From a bacterium (lineage in GTDB: Bacteria; Auribacterota; UBA3054; B51-G9): DNA of 5,632 bases. Positions 1 through 5,632 of the stretch are shown here, piece by piece. The stretch spans positions 1 through 5,632 of the forward strand of contig JAOZSF010000040.1 of the NCBI GenBank assembly GCA_029939815.1. The letters are read 5' to 3'. Both the position numbers and the translations under genes were made by a program. Each line of letters begins with the position of its first letter. Position 1 is the first letter of the stretch. The notes under the pieces were generated by a model that did not search any database, was not told the DNA's origin, and saw nothing but the letters and a program-made list of their open reading frames with translations.

Positions 1-4
1 ACAT

Positions 5-1537
5 TTAAACATCCGCGAGTTTCAGATTTTCCGGTGAGGAATTTATTGTATTTTGAAAATCGGAAATAATTTTGGACAATTTATTAAAAGTATCGGATTC
101 ATCAATTGGAAAAGAATCTTCGCCGTAATTTTCTATTTTCTGAAGAACATAACCTATGGTGAGTTTATTAACATCAATTGCAGGATTATAAGTAATGTAC
201 TTATTATCGCCGGGAATTACTCTGCAAATAATTCCTGCTTCTGTTAATTCATTTAAAATGTCTCTCATAAGTCGAATAGGAATATCGAGTTTTTTTGAGA
301 GTTCAGAATCACTGAGCGGTTTTTCGCCTGTAATAAATCTTTGAATAATAGAATGTGTTGTCAGAAGTGTCAACAATTTTTTATATGAATGGCTGATTTT
401 CATAGATTCAGGCTCAAATTCATAAGTAGAGACATTTTGATAAGCAAAGGCAAGCTCAGAGCCGTAAAGAACAATGATCCAACTCAGTTGCAGCCATACA
501 AGAAACAGCGGCAATGCCGCAAAACTACCATAAATCGCGCTGTATTTAGATACACCGACCTGAAATGCGATATAAAACCACTGCATAATGAAAAAAATCG
601 TTCCGGCAACAACTCCGGCAATAATTCCCGATGACAATTTAACTTTTGTGTTCGGCATAAAGATATAAGTAAAAGCGAAGAGCACCCATATAGTCGCGTA
701 AGAAAGCAGTTTCATTGCGGGTTCAAAAACAGAGAGCAGCGGTAATTGCTCGAAGACTTTATTCAGGCGGCTTTTAATTATAACATTAATGCTGTTTGAC
801 ATCAGAAGCAAAATAGGAGCAAGGATCATAACTGAAAGATAATCAGTAAACTTTCTCCCAATATGTCTTGCTTTTTTAACCCCCCAAATCGCGTTAAACG
901 AATGTTCGACCTGTCCGAGGACTTTAATAACCGACCAAAAGAGCAGAGCGACACCGATACCCGCGATAATGCCTCCGCTAACACTATTAAGTGCTTTATT
1001 AGCGAAGTCCAGGACTTTTTCGAGTACAATGTACTGTGTGCCTAAATTTTTGTCATCATCGATTTCCTTTTGAGTCGCGTCAACCGGAACCACTTTATCG
1101 TAAGCGTTTGTTTTCTGTACAAAGTTATAAGTAATCAACATTTTAGGTTTCTGATTTTCAACCCATTTAGTATAATTAGTAACCACAGCATATCCCGGAA
1201 CAACATTTGTCGCGACAACAATTCTGGCATCGAAAGAATTAAGGAGTTGAGTTCTGAGTTTAGTGTCAAAATTAAATCCTTTGGCGATACCGAACGCTAG
1301 AGCAAGAATCGGAACAATTGACAATAAAGTATAGTAAGTAAGCGCGGATGCCCTCAACTGGCATAGATCTTTATTAAATTCTTTCAGAGAAAGGATAATA
1401 ATTCTTAATACGGTAATGAGAAAAAACTCGTGCTTCGGGCGTTCTTTAACTTTAAGGTGCCAAATGCCGAGAGTGAGAAAATTAACAATCCCGGCTATTT
1501 TATTTTTTAGATTGGACTGTTTTTTATTATTTTTCAT
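5..1537 (-). CDS. YihY/BrkB-family inner-membrane protein with C-terminal winged-helix domain
   Basis: This 510-residue protein belongs to the YihY/virulence factor BrkB family, formerly mislabelled 'ribonuclease BN'. Its molecular function is unsettled. Family hallmarks are LRASALTYYTLLSIVP (61-76), the helix around 186-208 leading to LGQVEHSFNAIWGVKKAR (207-224), YIFMPNTKVKLSSGIIAG (291-308), and YGSFAALPLFLVWLQLSW then LYGSELAFAYQ (336-367). Six membrane segments lie at about 65-86, 186-208, 231-253, 277-295, 303-325 and 339-363. The loop at 87-182 is much longer than in E. coli YihY (about 290 residues in all) and probably lies outside the membrane. After the last segment, about 383-455 looks like a winged helix (LSDSELSKKLDIPIRLMRD, then ILNELTEAGIICRV), followed by an acidic, polar tail. 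It starts at ATG 1537, nine bases after the AsmA-like stop codon, with no Shine-Dalgarno, so translational coupling is likely. Confidence 0.92.
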   Translation of the reverse strand: MKNNKKQSNLKNKIAGIVNFLTLGIWHLKVKERPKHEFFLITVLRIIILSLKEFNKDLCQLRASALTYYTLLSIVPILALAFGIAKGFNFDTKLRTQLLNSFDARIVVATNVVPGYAVVTNYTKWVENQKPKMLITYNFVQKTNAYDKVVPVDATQKEIDDDKNLGTQYIVLEKVLDFANKALNSVSGGIIAGIGVALLFWSVIKVLGQVEHSFNAIWGVKKARHIGRKFTDYLSVMILAPILLLMSNSINVIIKSRLNKVFEQLPLLSVFEPAMKLLSYATIWVLFAFTYIFMPNTKVKLSSGIIAGVVAGTIFFIMQWFYIAFQVGVSKYSAIYGSFAALPLFLVWLQLSWIIVLYGSELAFAYQNVSTYEFEPESMKISHSYKKLLTLLTTHSIIQRFITGEKPLSDSELSKKLDIPIRLMRDILNELTEAGIICRVIPGDNKYITYNPAIDVNKLTIGYVLQKIENYGEDSFPIDESDTFNKLSKIISDFQNTINSSPENLKLADV

Positions 1538-1546
1538 TTTAGTAAA

Positions 1547-2344
1547 TTAAAAAATATTTTTAATAGTATCCGTTGCTTTCTTTATGGAATCAGTTGCTGC
1601 TTTATTAAATTTCTCAGTGTTTTTTTTCCCGAGGATATTTTCCTGAAGATGTTTTAAGTCTCCCTGATCAATATCCAGAACGGCATTAATGGAATCCATA
1701 TCAATTCCCGTTAACTTCCCGAGAGAAGTCTTCATCATTATTTTAGAGAAAACAATTGAACCGATCATCGCCGGATTTGTAATATCTTCATATTCCTCGT
1801 CAAGATTCAGGTTGAATGTCACTATTTTAGGTTCTGCACCGACTGAATAATCTTTATAAACAACTGTTCCGAGTTTAAGCTTCATCGAATCGATTTGGAA
1901 CTCTTTTTTCTTTCCTTTTTTTGCCGGTTCAGTTTTCGGTTTTTCTTCGACCGGTTCACCCTTCTGTTTTTTCTTTGCTTTTGTAAGTTTCTTAAAATTA
2001 AAATCTCCGTTCTTATTTCTGATAATAGTTAGTTTATCAAGATCAAAGCGAAGTTCAACAAGGTGAATTTTATCTTTAAGAAAGTCAACAGTTTCCGGGT
2101 CAATATAAATTTCTTTAATGTTTATCATTTGACCTTTAGGAAAACCTTTTGGATTCATTATTTCAATATTTTTAATTCCGACAAGCGCGTCGGTAAGCCC
2201 GATATTAACATTACCGATAGACATTTTAATACCCGCAAACCGCGCGCCGACCGGAACGGCATATTTTACGATTAGATTTCTCCCTAAAACGGCGATAACG
2301 GTTAAGATAATAATAATGAAGATTAATTTTTTGATAAATCTCAT
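1547..2344 (-). CDS. Short AsmA-like membrane-anchored periplasmic protein
   Basis: This 265-residue protein has an N-terminal membrane anchor (about residues 4-22) and a periplasmic domain like the N-terminal part of AsmA/DUF748 proteins. Family-type signatures are MSIGNVNIGL (41-50), the NPKGF turn (64-68), and a run of strands at 76-120 (IKEIYIDPETVDFLK, then IHLVELRFDLDKLTIIRNK, NGDFNF). A second part carries VVYKDYSVG (161-169) and EDITNP (186-191), seen together in short AsmA-like proteins of several diderm phyla. Between the parts is a charged Lys/Pro/Glu linker (118-148). The C-terminal 37 residues form a probable amphipathic helix. AsmA-family proteins are linked to inter-membrane lipid transport and outer-membrane assembly, but they are usually far longer (600 residues or more), so this is a minimal form whose role is inferred. 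The start is fixed by a GGAAGGA site. The YihY-family gene follows after 9 bases. Confidence 0.8.
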   Translation of the reverse strand: MRFIKKLIFIIIILTVIAVLGRNLIVKYAVPVGARFAGIKMSIGNVNIGLTDALVGIKNIEIMNPKGFPKGQMINIKEIYIDPETVDFLKDKIHLVELRFDLDKLTIIRNKNGDFNFKKLTKAKKKQKGEPVEEKPKTEPAKKGKKKEFQIDSMKLKLGTVVYKDYSVGAEPKIVTFNLNLDEEYEDITNPAMIGSIVFSKIMMKTSLGKLTGIDMDSINAVLDIDQGDLKHLQENILGKKNTEKFNKAATDSIKKATDTIKNIF

Positions 2345-2349
2345 AACAG

Positions 2350-2356
2350 TCCTTCC
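2350..2356 (-). promoter_or_regulatory. Ribosome binding site of the AsmA-like gene
   Basis: Read on the minus strand, GGAAGGA lies five bases before the ATG at 2344. It is the only strong Shine-Dalgarno in the window and fixes the start of the AsmA-like gene. It suggests that this gene is translated independently after the 62-base gap, unlike its neighbours. Confidence 0.65.
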
Positions 2357-2370
2357 GGTTGAAGATATTT

Positions 2371-2404
2371 AAAAAACTTTTATTCTAATATAATGTTAGA
2401 ATAA
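2371..2404 (-). terminator. Weak terminator-like hairpin after the lipoprotein gene
   Basis: Nine-base perfect inverted repeats, TTATTCTAA (2380-2388) and TTAGAATAA (2396-2404), flank a 7-base loop. On the minus strand the hairpin starts two bases after the lipoprotein stop codon and is followed by AAG and six T residues (2376-2371). The layout is that of an intrinsic terminator, but the stem has only one G-C pair, so termination would be inefficient at best. It may reduce expression of the two downstream genes or protect the 3' end of the upstream message. Confidence 0.3.
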
Positions 2405-2406
2405 TA

Positions 2407-3042
2407 TTATTGCGACACAAACTTTACCTTTTCGAGTGCGTTCTGAAAAGCGGTAGAAAGGCAATAATTAAACATTTGTTCATCAGATATCTCATTATTT
2501 CTTTCGTAGGCGCGCTCAGTATTGAAGTCATATTTTACAGTTTTATTGAACATTTTTCTACCTGTCGAACGTTCAACAATTTTGACATTCATAATAATAT
2601 GAGCGCTGAATTGGTCATTATATTTCCATTTCCACTTTTTTTCAATCCAAAGTTTGGTAACATCACATTTGACTGTATAGTCAGCTTTATCGAAATCGGA
2701 AATAACGGTATCTCCGTGTCGTTTCAGAAATATTTCCCACTCATTTTCGCACCATTTCTCAAGGTGGCTTTGATCGGTATAAACCCATGCGAGAAAGCGA
2801 CCCGTATAACTTCTTTTTTTACCGATTCTCTCCTTGAACATTCTTGGAACAGTAATATAATCGATAAAATAAGTTGATTGTTTTTGATTTAGAAGCGCTT
2901 TGGATTTTGTATTTATATTCGCGTTTCGCAATACCAATTCAGTACTGCAGCCGGAAATAGTAATAAGAAAGAGTAATGAAAAGCAGAAAAATATATTTCC
3001 GAAAAAAAATTTGTTAAGAAATATCTTCTTAATTAATTTCAT
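2407..3042 (-). CDS. Small lipoprotein, function unknown
   Basis: This 211-residue protein begins with a basic n-region (MKLIKKIFLNK) and a long hydrophobic stretch ending in a lipobox, I29-S30-G31-C32, so signal peptidase II should cleave before C32. Serine at the +2 position fits export to the outer membrane rather than retention in the inner membrane, by the E. coli rule. The mature part is alpha/beta with many tryptophans (W86, W97, W102, W132, W137, W139) and a beta hairpin-like section at 123-173 (DYTVKCDVTKLW, then AHIIMNVKIVERSTGRKMF). That layout, with 'adYtv.c.v...w' followed by a strand containing 'v.i.e..tGrk.f', resembles small YajG- or DUF4136-like lipoproteins, but I cannot assign a family. 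Cysteines 98, 126 and 194 lie in the mature domain. The gene lies 15 bases after the reductase, with no Shine-Dalgarno, so coupled translation is likely. Confidence 0.85.
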   Translation of the reverse strand: MKLIKKIFLNKFFFGNIFFCFSLLFLITISGCSTELVLRNANINTKSKALLNQKQSTYFIDYITVPRMFKERIGKKRSYTGRFLAWVYTDQSHLEKWCENEWEIFLKRHGDTVISDFDKADYTVKCDVTKLWIEKKWKWKYNDQFSAHIIMNVKIVERSTGRKMFNKTVKYDFNTERAYERNNEISDEQMFNYCLSTAFQNALEKVKFVSQ

Positions 3043-3057
3043 AAATGTGGCATTTGC

Positions 3058-4260
3058 TTAAGGAATCATGCTTTTCCACTGCCTCTCAGCCGCGAACGCA
3101 ATAATTCTTTTCAAAACTTCATTTGTTACAACAGGCGGCTCAACAAAAGAATCTCCTAAAGTATCATATACATTGCTCAAATCAAAATAAGGTTCACCGT
3201 AGAAATAATGAATATATTCACGTATTTCAAGACAAAAACTTATATTAAGCCCGAAAGAAGCGTATTTTTCAACCTCTTCACGCATAAGATCGAGCGCGTT
3301 ATGATAAGGACATTCTTCAAAACTGATGCCTTCAATATTCATTAAGCGTGTTCCTCCGCACATAAGTTCAGCGACTTCCGGAGGATTCGGATGAGTAATA
3401 TGATAAACTTGTCCGATAGATTTTGGTGTATCAGCAAGTTTAATAATTGTATCTAAAACATAATCAATAGGAACGAGATTAACCGTACCGCCTCTTTTGC
3501 ATGGGAATCTCAGCGGAAGTGTAAGAATTTCGCCTTCGAGATAAATGCCTGCTTTTTTCATTTTATCAGGATTTTGCTTAATACCTCTGACCATTAATTT
3601 CCTGATAAGATTAAATATTTTAGCAATATTGTAAAATCCCGTAAACGAGAGTGTTTTTCCGGTCTTGGAATTTCCAACAATTACCGATGGACGATATATT
3701 GTGGTATCTAAGCCATACTGCTCACTTTTCTTTTTAACTTCCTGTTCGGCATCGTATTTGGTTCTTTCATACGGATTACGGAAATCGTAATCATGCGTTC
3801 CCTCATCTTCAAAAACTTTGCCGGGAGCTTTGCCGCTAACGTAAGCGGTGCTGACATGATGATATCTTTTTACGCCGAGTTTATTTGTAATATTGAGGAC
3901 ATTAACTGTACCGTTAATATTAATTGACTCTGTTAATGTTTCGTAAGTATCACGAAAGTGCAGTACAGCAGCACAATGCCACACTTCATCGATCTTACCT
4001 GACCAAGTTGCAATTGTTTCATCGTTTTGACCAAGATTGGGCTGTGTAACATCTCCACTCCAGATTTCGTAAGAGCAGTCAACAGATTTCAGAAAATCAG
4101 GATCGATTGCGTCAAGCAATGTTTCAACCCGTTCTTTAGCGCTTCTACCGCGTTGATCTCTTGCAAGATAAATGACGTGGTCGCCTCTTTTCAGGAATTC
4201 GTATCCAAGATAACTGCCTAAGAATCCGGTTCCCCCGGTTAATAAAATAACTTTACTCAT
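3058..4260 (-). CDS. Extended SDR-family NAD(P)-dependent reductase (NAD_binding_4 / thioester reductase-like)
   Basis: This 400-residue protein is a cytoplasmic Rossmann-fold oxidoreductase of the extended SDR class, closest in style to the NAD_binding_4 family (male sterility / fatty acyl-CoA reductase / Lys2-type thioester reductase domains). Visible motifs in order: cofactor-binding TGGTGFLG at 8-15; R34 after the second strand, which may favour NADPH; GDV at 69-71; HCAAVLHF at 95-102; NGT at 116-118; VSTAYVSG at 136-143 with the active-site Ser/Thr; catalytic Y164-xxx-K168; RPSVIVG at 190-196; and NLVPIDYV at 261-268 before YHITHPNPP. All catalytic residues are present. There is no adenylation or carrier domain, so it is free-standing. 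Likely substrates are an acyl thioester or a lipid/sterol-type alcohol or ketone; the sequence does not decide. It starts at ATG 4260, preceded by a weak GAAAG (4271-4267), has its own promoter, and is followed after 15 bases by a lipoprotein gene. Confidence 0.9.
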   Translation of the reverse strand: MSKVILLTGGTGFLGSYLGYEFLKRGDHVIYLARDQRGRSAKERVETLLDAIDPDFLKSVDCSYEIWSGDVTQPNLGQNDETIATWSGKIDEVWHCAAVLHFRDTYETLTESININGTVNVLNITNKLGVKRYHHVSTAYVSGKAPGKVFEDEGTHDYDFRNPYERTKYDAEQEVKKKSEQYGLDTTIYRPSVIVGNSKTGKTLSFTGFYNIAKIFNLIRKLMVRGIKQNPDKMKKAGIYLEGEILTLPLRFPCKRGGTVNLVPIDYVLDTIIKLADTPKSIGQVYHITHPNPPEVAELMCGGTRLMNIEGISFEECPYHNALDLMREEVEKYASFGLNISFCLEIREYIHYFYGEPYFDLSNVYDTLGDSFVEPPVVTNEVLKRIIAFAAERQWKSMIP

Positions 4261-4283
4261 ATTTTTCTTTCAATATAATTTTT

Positions 4284-4302
4284 CATAGCACAAATGGCTA
4301 TG
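4284..4302 (-). promoter_or_regulatory. Leader hairpin upstream of the reductase gene
   Basis: CATAGC (4284-4289) and GCTATG (4297-4302) are perfect inverted repeats with a 7-base loop. In the predicted mRNA leader they would form a short hairpin ending about 23 bases before the start codon. No U-run follows on the minus strand, so it is not a terminator. It could be a weak structural element or half of an operator. With six base pairs it may also be chance. Confidence 0.25.
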
Positions 4303-4337
4303 TAAGTGTTTTTAACAATAGTTTTATAGCGGTAATC

Positions 4338-4366
4338 AGTATATCAAAAATGCTTTTTAATATCAA
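4338..4366 (-). promoter_or_regulatory. Sigma70-type promoter of the reductase gene
   Basis: Read on the minus strand, a -35 box TTGATA (4366-4361) and a -10 box TATACT (4343-4338) are separated by exactly 17 bases. Each box matches the consensus in five of six positions. Transcription would start near 4331, giving a leader of about 70 bases before the reductase ATG at 4260. The -35 box lies only about 10 bases beyond the stop codon of the upstream membrane-protein gene, so the reductase can be transcribed independently of it. In such AT-rich DNA chance matches are common, but the right spacing and the location in the largest gap of the window support the call. Bacteroidota use a different consensus (TTTG / TAnnTTTG), so the value of this match depends on the lineage. 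Confidence 0.5.
4341..4363. promoter_or_regulatory. Near-palindrome overlapping the promoter, possible operator
   Basis: ATATCAAAAA (4341-4350) and TTTTTAATAT (4354-4363) are inverted copies with a single mismatch, separated by TGC. The dyad fills the 17-base spacer and reaches into both the -10 and the -35 box, so a protein bound to it would compete with RNA polymerase. Seen in sequence: the symmetry and overlap. Inferred: the operator role. As RNA the arms would be almost wholly A-U, and no U-run follows on the minus strand, so it is a poor terminator for the upstream gene. Chance symmetry of A and T runs is the main alternative. Confidence 0.3.
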
Positions 4367-4375
4367 TATGCACTT

Positions 4376-5617
4376 TTAATCAATTTTATAGCGATTGTTT
4401 TTTATAATCCCAAGAATCCCCTCATATAATCGACCTATTTTTCGTGTTTTTACATTTATAATCATTATCTCCCCGCCAAGTTGAAACACGAAATTTTCAC
4501 CATCTGAAAGGAAACCTATTCCGATATATTTTGCTGTCGTTCCAACATTAAAATCAATCTTTTCTCCATTGTAATTAATTTCCAGTCCTTTATTCATAAC
4601 AACCTTAATATCCGCTTTCGGTGAATTGAATGAATTAGTCACTGCAACGTACTTTTGTATTGAGCAGGCAAATGACGGATAAGTTTCTACATTCTCGTCA
4701 TTTGAAAGACATTTCACTGTCCCCTCAATCCAATTCGCGGAAATTTTATCCGTTTTCGTTCCGCAAATAATTCCCGGACTTTTTCTTTCTATAGAAATAT
4801 AATCAAAATTGCTCTTTGGCAGTTCAACGGTCTTACCCGTTAACGACCCTGTTTGTAATTCAAAACAGTTGAGTTGGTTGGAAATGCAAACAGCAAAAAT
4901 ATTCCTTTCGGGAACAGCATCAATTAAATCAACATTTAGAACATCAGACGGATAAGTAAAACTTCCGCTCAATTCATTTGAAGATATAATTGAGATAGTC
5001 ACCGCATTTGTTCTTCCGAGAGTAATTATCACGTTTCCATTATCAGATAATCTATAACCAAAAAACGGCTGCGCCTGTGTTAAAGGATAATATTCATCGG
5101 TTCCGGGAACTGCAAGAGTCAGCATTCTGTTTTTGGCGTCCAGAAAATAAATTTTATCACCTGAATTTTTAACCCAGTCGGCGGTTTCAACCAAAGTGAA
5201 CGGTCGGCTTATTTCCGGCTTTCCGCGAACAAAATCATAAATAGATCCCGGCAAAGCGGTAACGAGATTCATCACAATAACAACGGTCCACAATATTGAA
5301 GTAGAGATTTCTTTATCAAAGAAAGAAAGAACCAAAGTTTCAGCGAGAATTTTTACAATTATAGTTACGACAGTAAAAGTAAAAAATACCGACGCGTAAT
5401 TATTAGAAATATGATGAAGGAAAAACCATTCCGAAGGAAGTTTTGTTACAAGATATTGCTGAGCCATAAAAGCCGCGATCATTGAAACAAAATTTATCAG
5501 CAGACTTACCGCGCATGCTTTACGCAGGTCCCACTTAAAATATTTAAAAATGGCATACGCGTCAACGCCGAGAGTAAAAAATATGGCAACGGTAAGGTGA
5601 ATAAGTTCTAAAGACAT
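4376..5617 (-). CDS. Polytopic membrane protein with propeller-like C-terminal domain, function unknown
   Basis: I do not recognise this 413-residue protein. The N-terminal third has four hydrophobic segments at about residues 5-25, 34-52, 76-98 and 107-123. The rest (about 140-413) is rich in short alternating beta strands. Two stretches look like beta-propeller blades: 188-200 (YRLSDNGNVIITL), and 370-397, where LSDGENFVF is followed by a G-E-I-M-I-I-N-V strand and a T-R-K-I-G-R-L turn. The basic loop between the first two segments (KYFKWDLRK) suggests it lies in the cytoplasm, which would put the C-terminal domain outside the inner membrane; this is inference. I see no enzyme motif, signal peptide cleavage site or conserved metal ligands. 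The ATG at 5617 was chosen because the first membrane segment follows directly. The 15 bases before it contain no Shine-Dalgarno, and its promoter is outside the window. It could be a degenerate WD40/PQQ-like sensor or scaffold. Confidence 0.8.
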   Translation of the reverse strand: MSLELIHLTVAIFFTLGVDAYAIFKYFKWDLRKACAVSLLINFVSMIAAFMAQQYLVTKLPSEWFFLHHISNNYASVFFTFTVVTIIVKILAETLVLSFFDKEISTSILWTVVIVMNLVTALPGSIYDFVRGKPEISRPFTLVETADWVKNSGDKIYFLDAKNRMLTLAVPGTDEYYPLTQAQPFFGYRLSDNGNVIITLGRTNAVTISIISSNELSGSFTYPSDVLNVDLIDAVPERNIFAVCISNQLNCFELQTGSLTGKTVELPKSNFDYISIERKSPGIICGTKTDKISANWIEGTVKCLSNDENVETYPSFACSIQKYVAVTNSFNSPKADIKVVMNKGLEINYNGEKIDFNVGTTAKYIGIGFLSDGENFVFQLGGEIMIINVKTRKIGRLYEGILGIIKNNRYKID

Positions 5618-5632
5618 AGTTTCTATTTATTA

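Noticed and set aside
389..634. 81-codon open frame on the plus strand within the YihY-family gene
   Set aside because: The opposite strand encodes conserved YihY membrane segments here; the plus-strand translation is low in hydrophobic order and resembles no protein.
826..1029. 67-codon open frame on the minus strand in another frame of the YihY-family gene
   Set aside because: It is an out-of-frame shadow; the main frame carries the conserved LGQVEHSFNAIWGV motif in this region.
5..1537. Annotation of the YihY-family protein as ribonuclease BN
   Set aside because: The family carried that label through a historical error; true RNase BN/Z is a metallo-beta-lactamase-fold enzyme, and this protein is a multi-pass membrane protein with no such motif.
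1901..1993. Lys-rich stretch in the AsmA-like gene as a tandem repeat or nuclear-type signal
   Set aside because: No regular repeat unit is present in DNA or protein; it reads as a flexible charged linker common in envelope proteins.
2063..2275. 70-codon open frame on the plus strand opposite the AsmA-like gene
   Set aside because: The sense frame has the membrane anchor, the NPKGF motif and a good Shine-Dalgarno; the antisense frame has none of these.
2410..2877. 155-codon open frame on the plus strand, antisense to the lipoprotein gene
   Set aside because: It lies wholly inside a gene with a clear lipobox and signal peptide, has no ribosome binding site that I can see, and its translation has no recognisable domain. 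AT-rich codon use in the sense gene explains the open antisense frame.
3058..4260. Reading the SDR as a nucleotide-sugar epimerase such as GalE
   Set aside because: The cofactor motif alone would allow it, but the HCAAVLHF, VSTAYVSG, RPSVIVG and NLVPIDYV series and the C-terminal part fit the thioester/acyl reductase-like branch better. Epimerase function cannot be wholly excluded.
4284..4302. Leader hairpin as a riboswitch or intrinsic terminator
   Set aside because: The stem is only six base pairs, no U-run follows on the transcribed strand, and the roughly 70-base leader has no conserved riboswitch core that I can recognise.

Overview
The window is an AT-rich stretch (roughly 35-40% GC by eye) of bacterial chromosome. 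Five protein genes lie on the minus strand and fill almost all of it. No RNA gene, mobile element, CRISPR array or phage gene is visible. A lipoprotein with a signal for the outer face of the envelope, an AsmA-like protein and a YihY-family membrane protein point to a Gram-negative (diderm) bacterium. Only one of the five genes has a clear Shine-Dalgarno sequence. AT richness, weak leaders and the type of AsmA-like protein would fit the Bacteroidota/Ignavibacteria side or one of the little-cultured diderm candidate phyla, but the sequence does not settle the lineage.

In the direction of transcription (right to left): (1) 5617-4376, an unrecognised protein with four membrane segments and a beta-rich, propeller-like C-terminal domain; (2) a 115-base gap holding a good sigma70-type promoter (TTGATA-17-TATACT) that is overlaid by a near-palindrome and flanked by short repeats; (3) 4260-3058, an extended short-chain dehydrogenase/reductase of the NAD_binding_4 (thioester reductase / fatty acyl-CoA reductase-like) type with intact cofactor and catalytic motifs; (4) 3042-2407, a small lipoprotein of unknown function; (5) a 62-base gap with a weak terminator-like hairpin and a good ribosome binding site; (6) 2344-1547, a short AsmA-like anchored protein; (7) 1537-5, a YihY/BrkB-family membrane protein with an enlarged loop and a C-terminal winged-helix domain. 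A further gene may start at the very left edge, directly after the last stop codon.

The reductase, lipoprotein, AsmA-like and YihY genes are separated by 15, 62 and 9 bases and probably form one envelope-related transcription unit driven from the promoter near 4350. The AT-rich hairpin at 2380-2404 may weaken or split it. A shared theme of lipid or envelope maintenance is plausible: a lipid-type reductase, a lipoprotein, a member of a family linked to phospholipid transport and membrane assembly, and a polytopic membrane protein. That theme is inference from families and order. I see no clear sign of a new defence or mobile system. The most unusual points are the winged-helix tail on the YihY protein, the dyad built into the reductase promoter, and the unassigned membrane-propeller gene.
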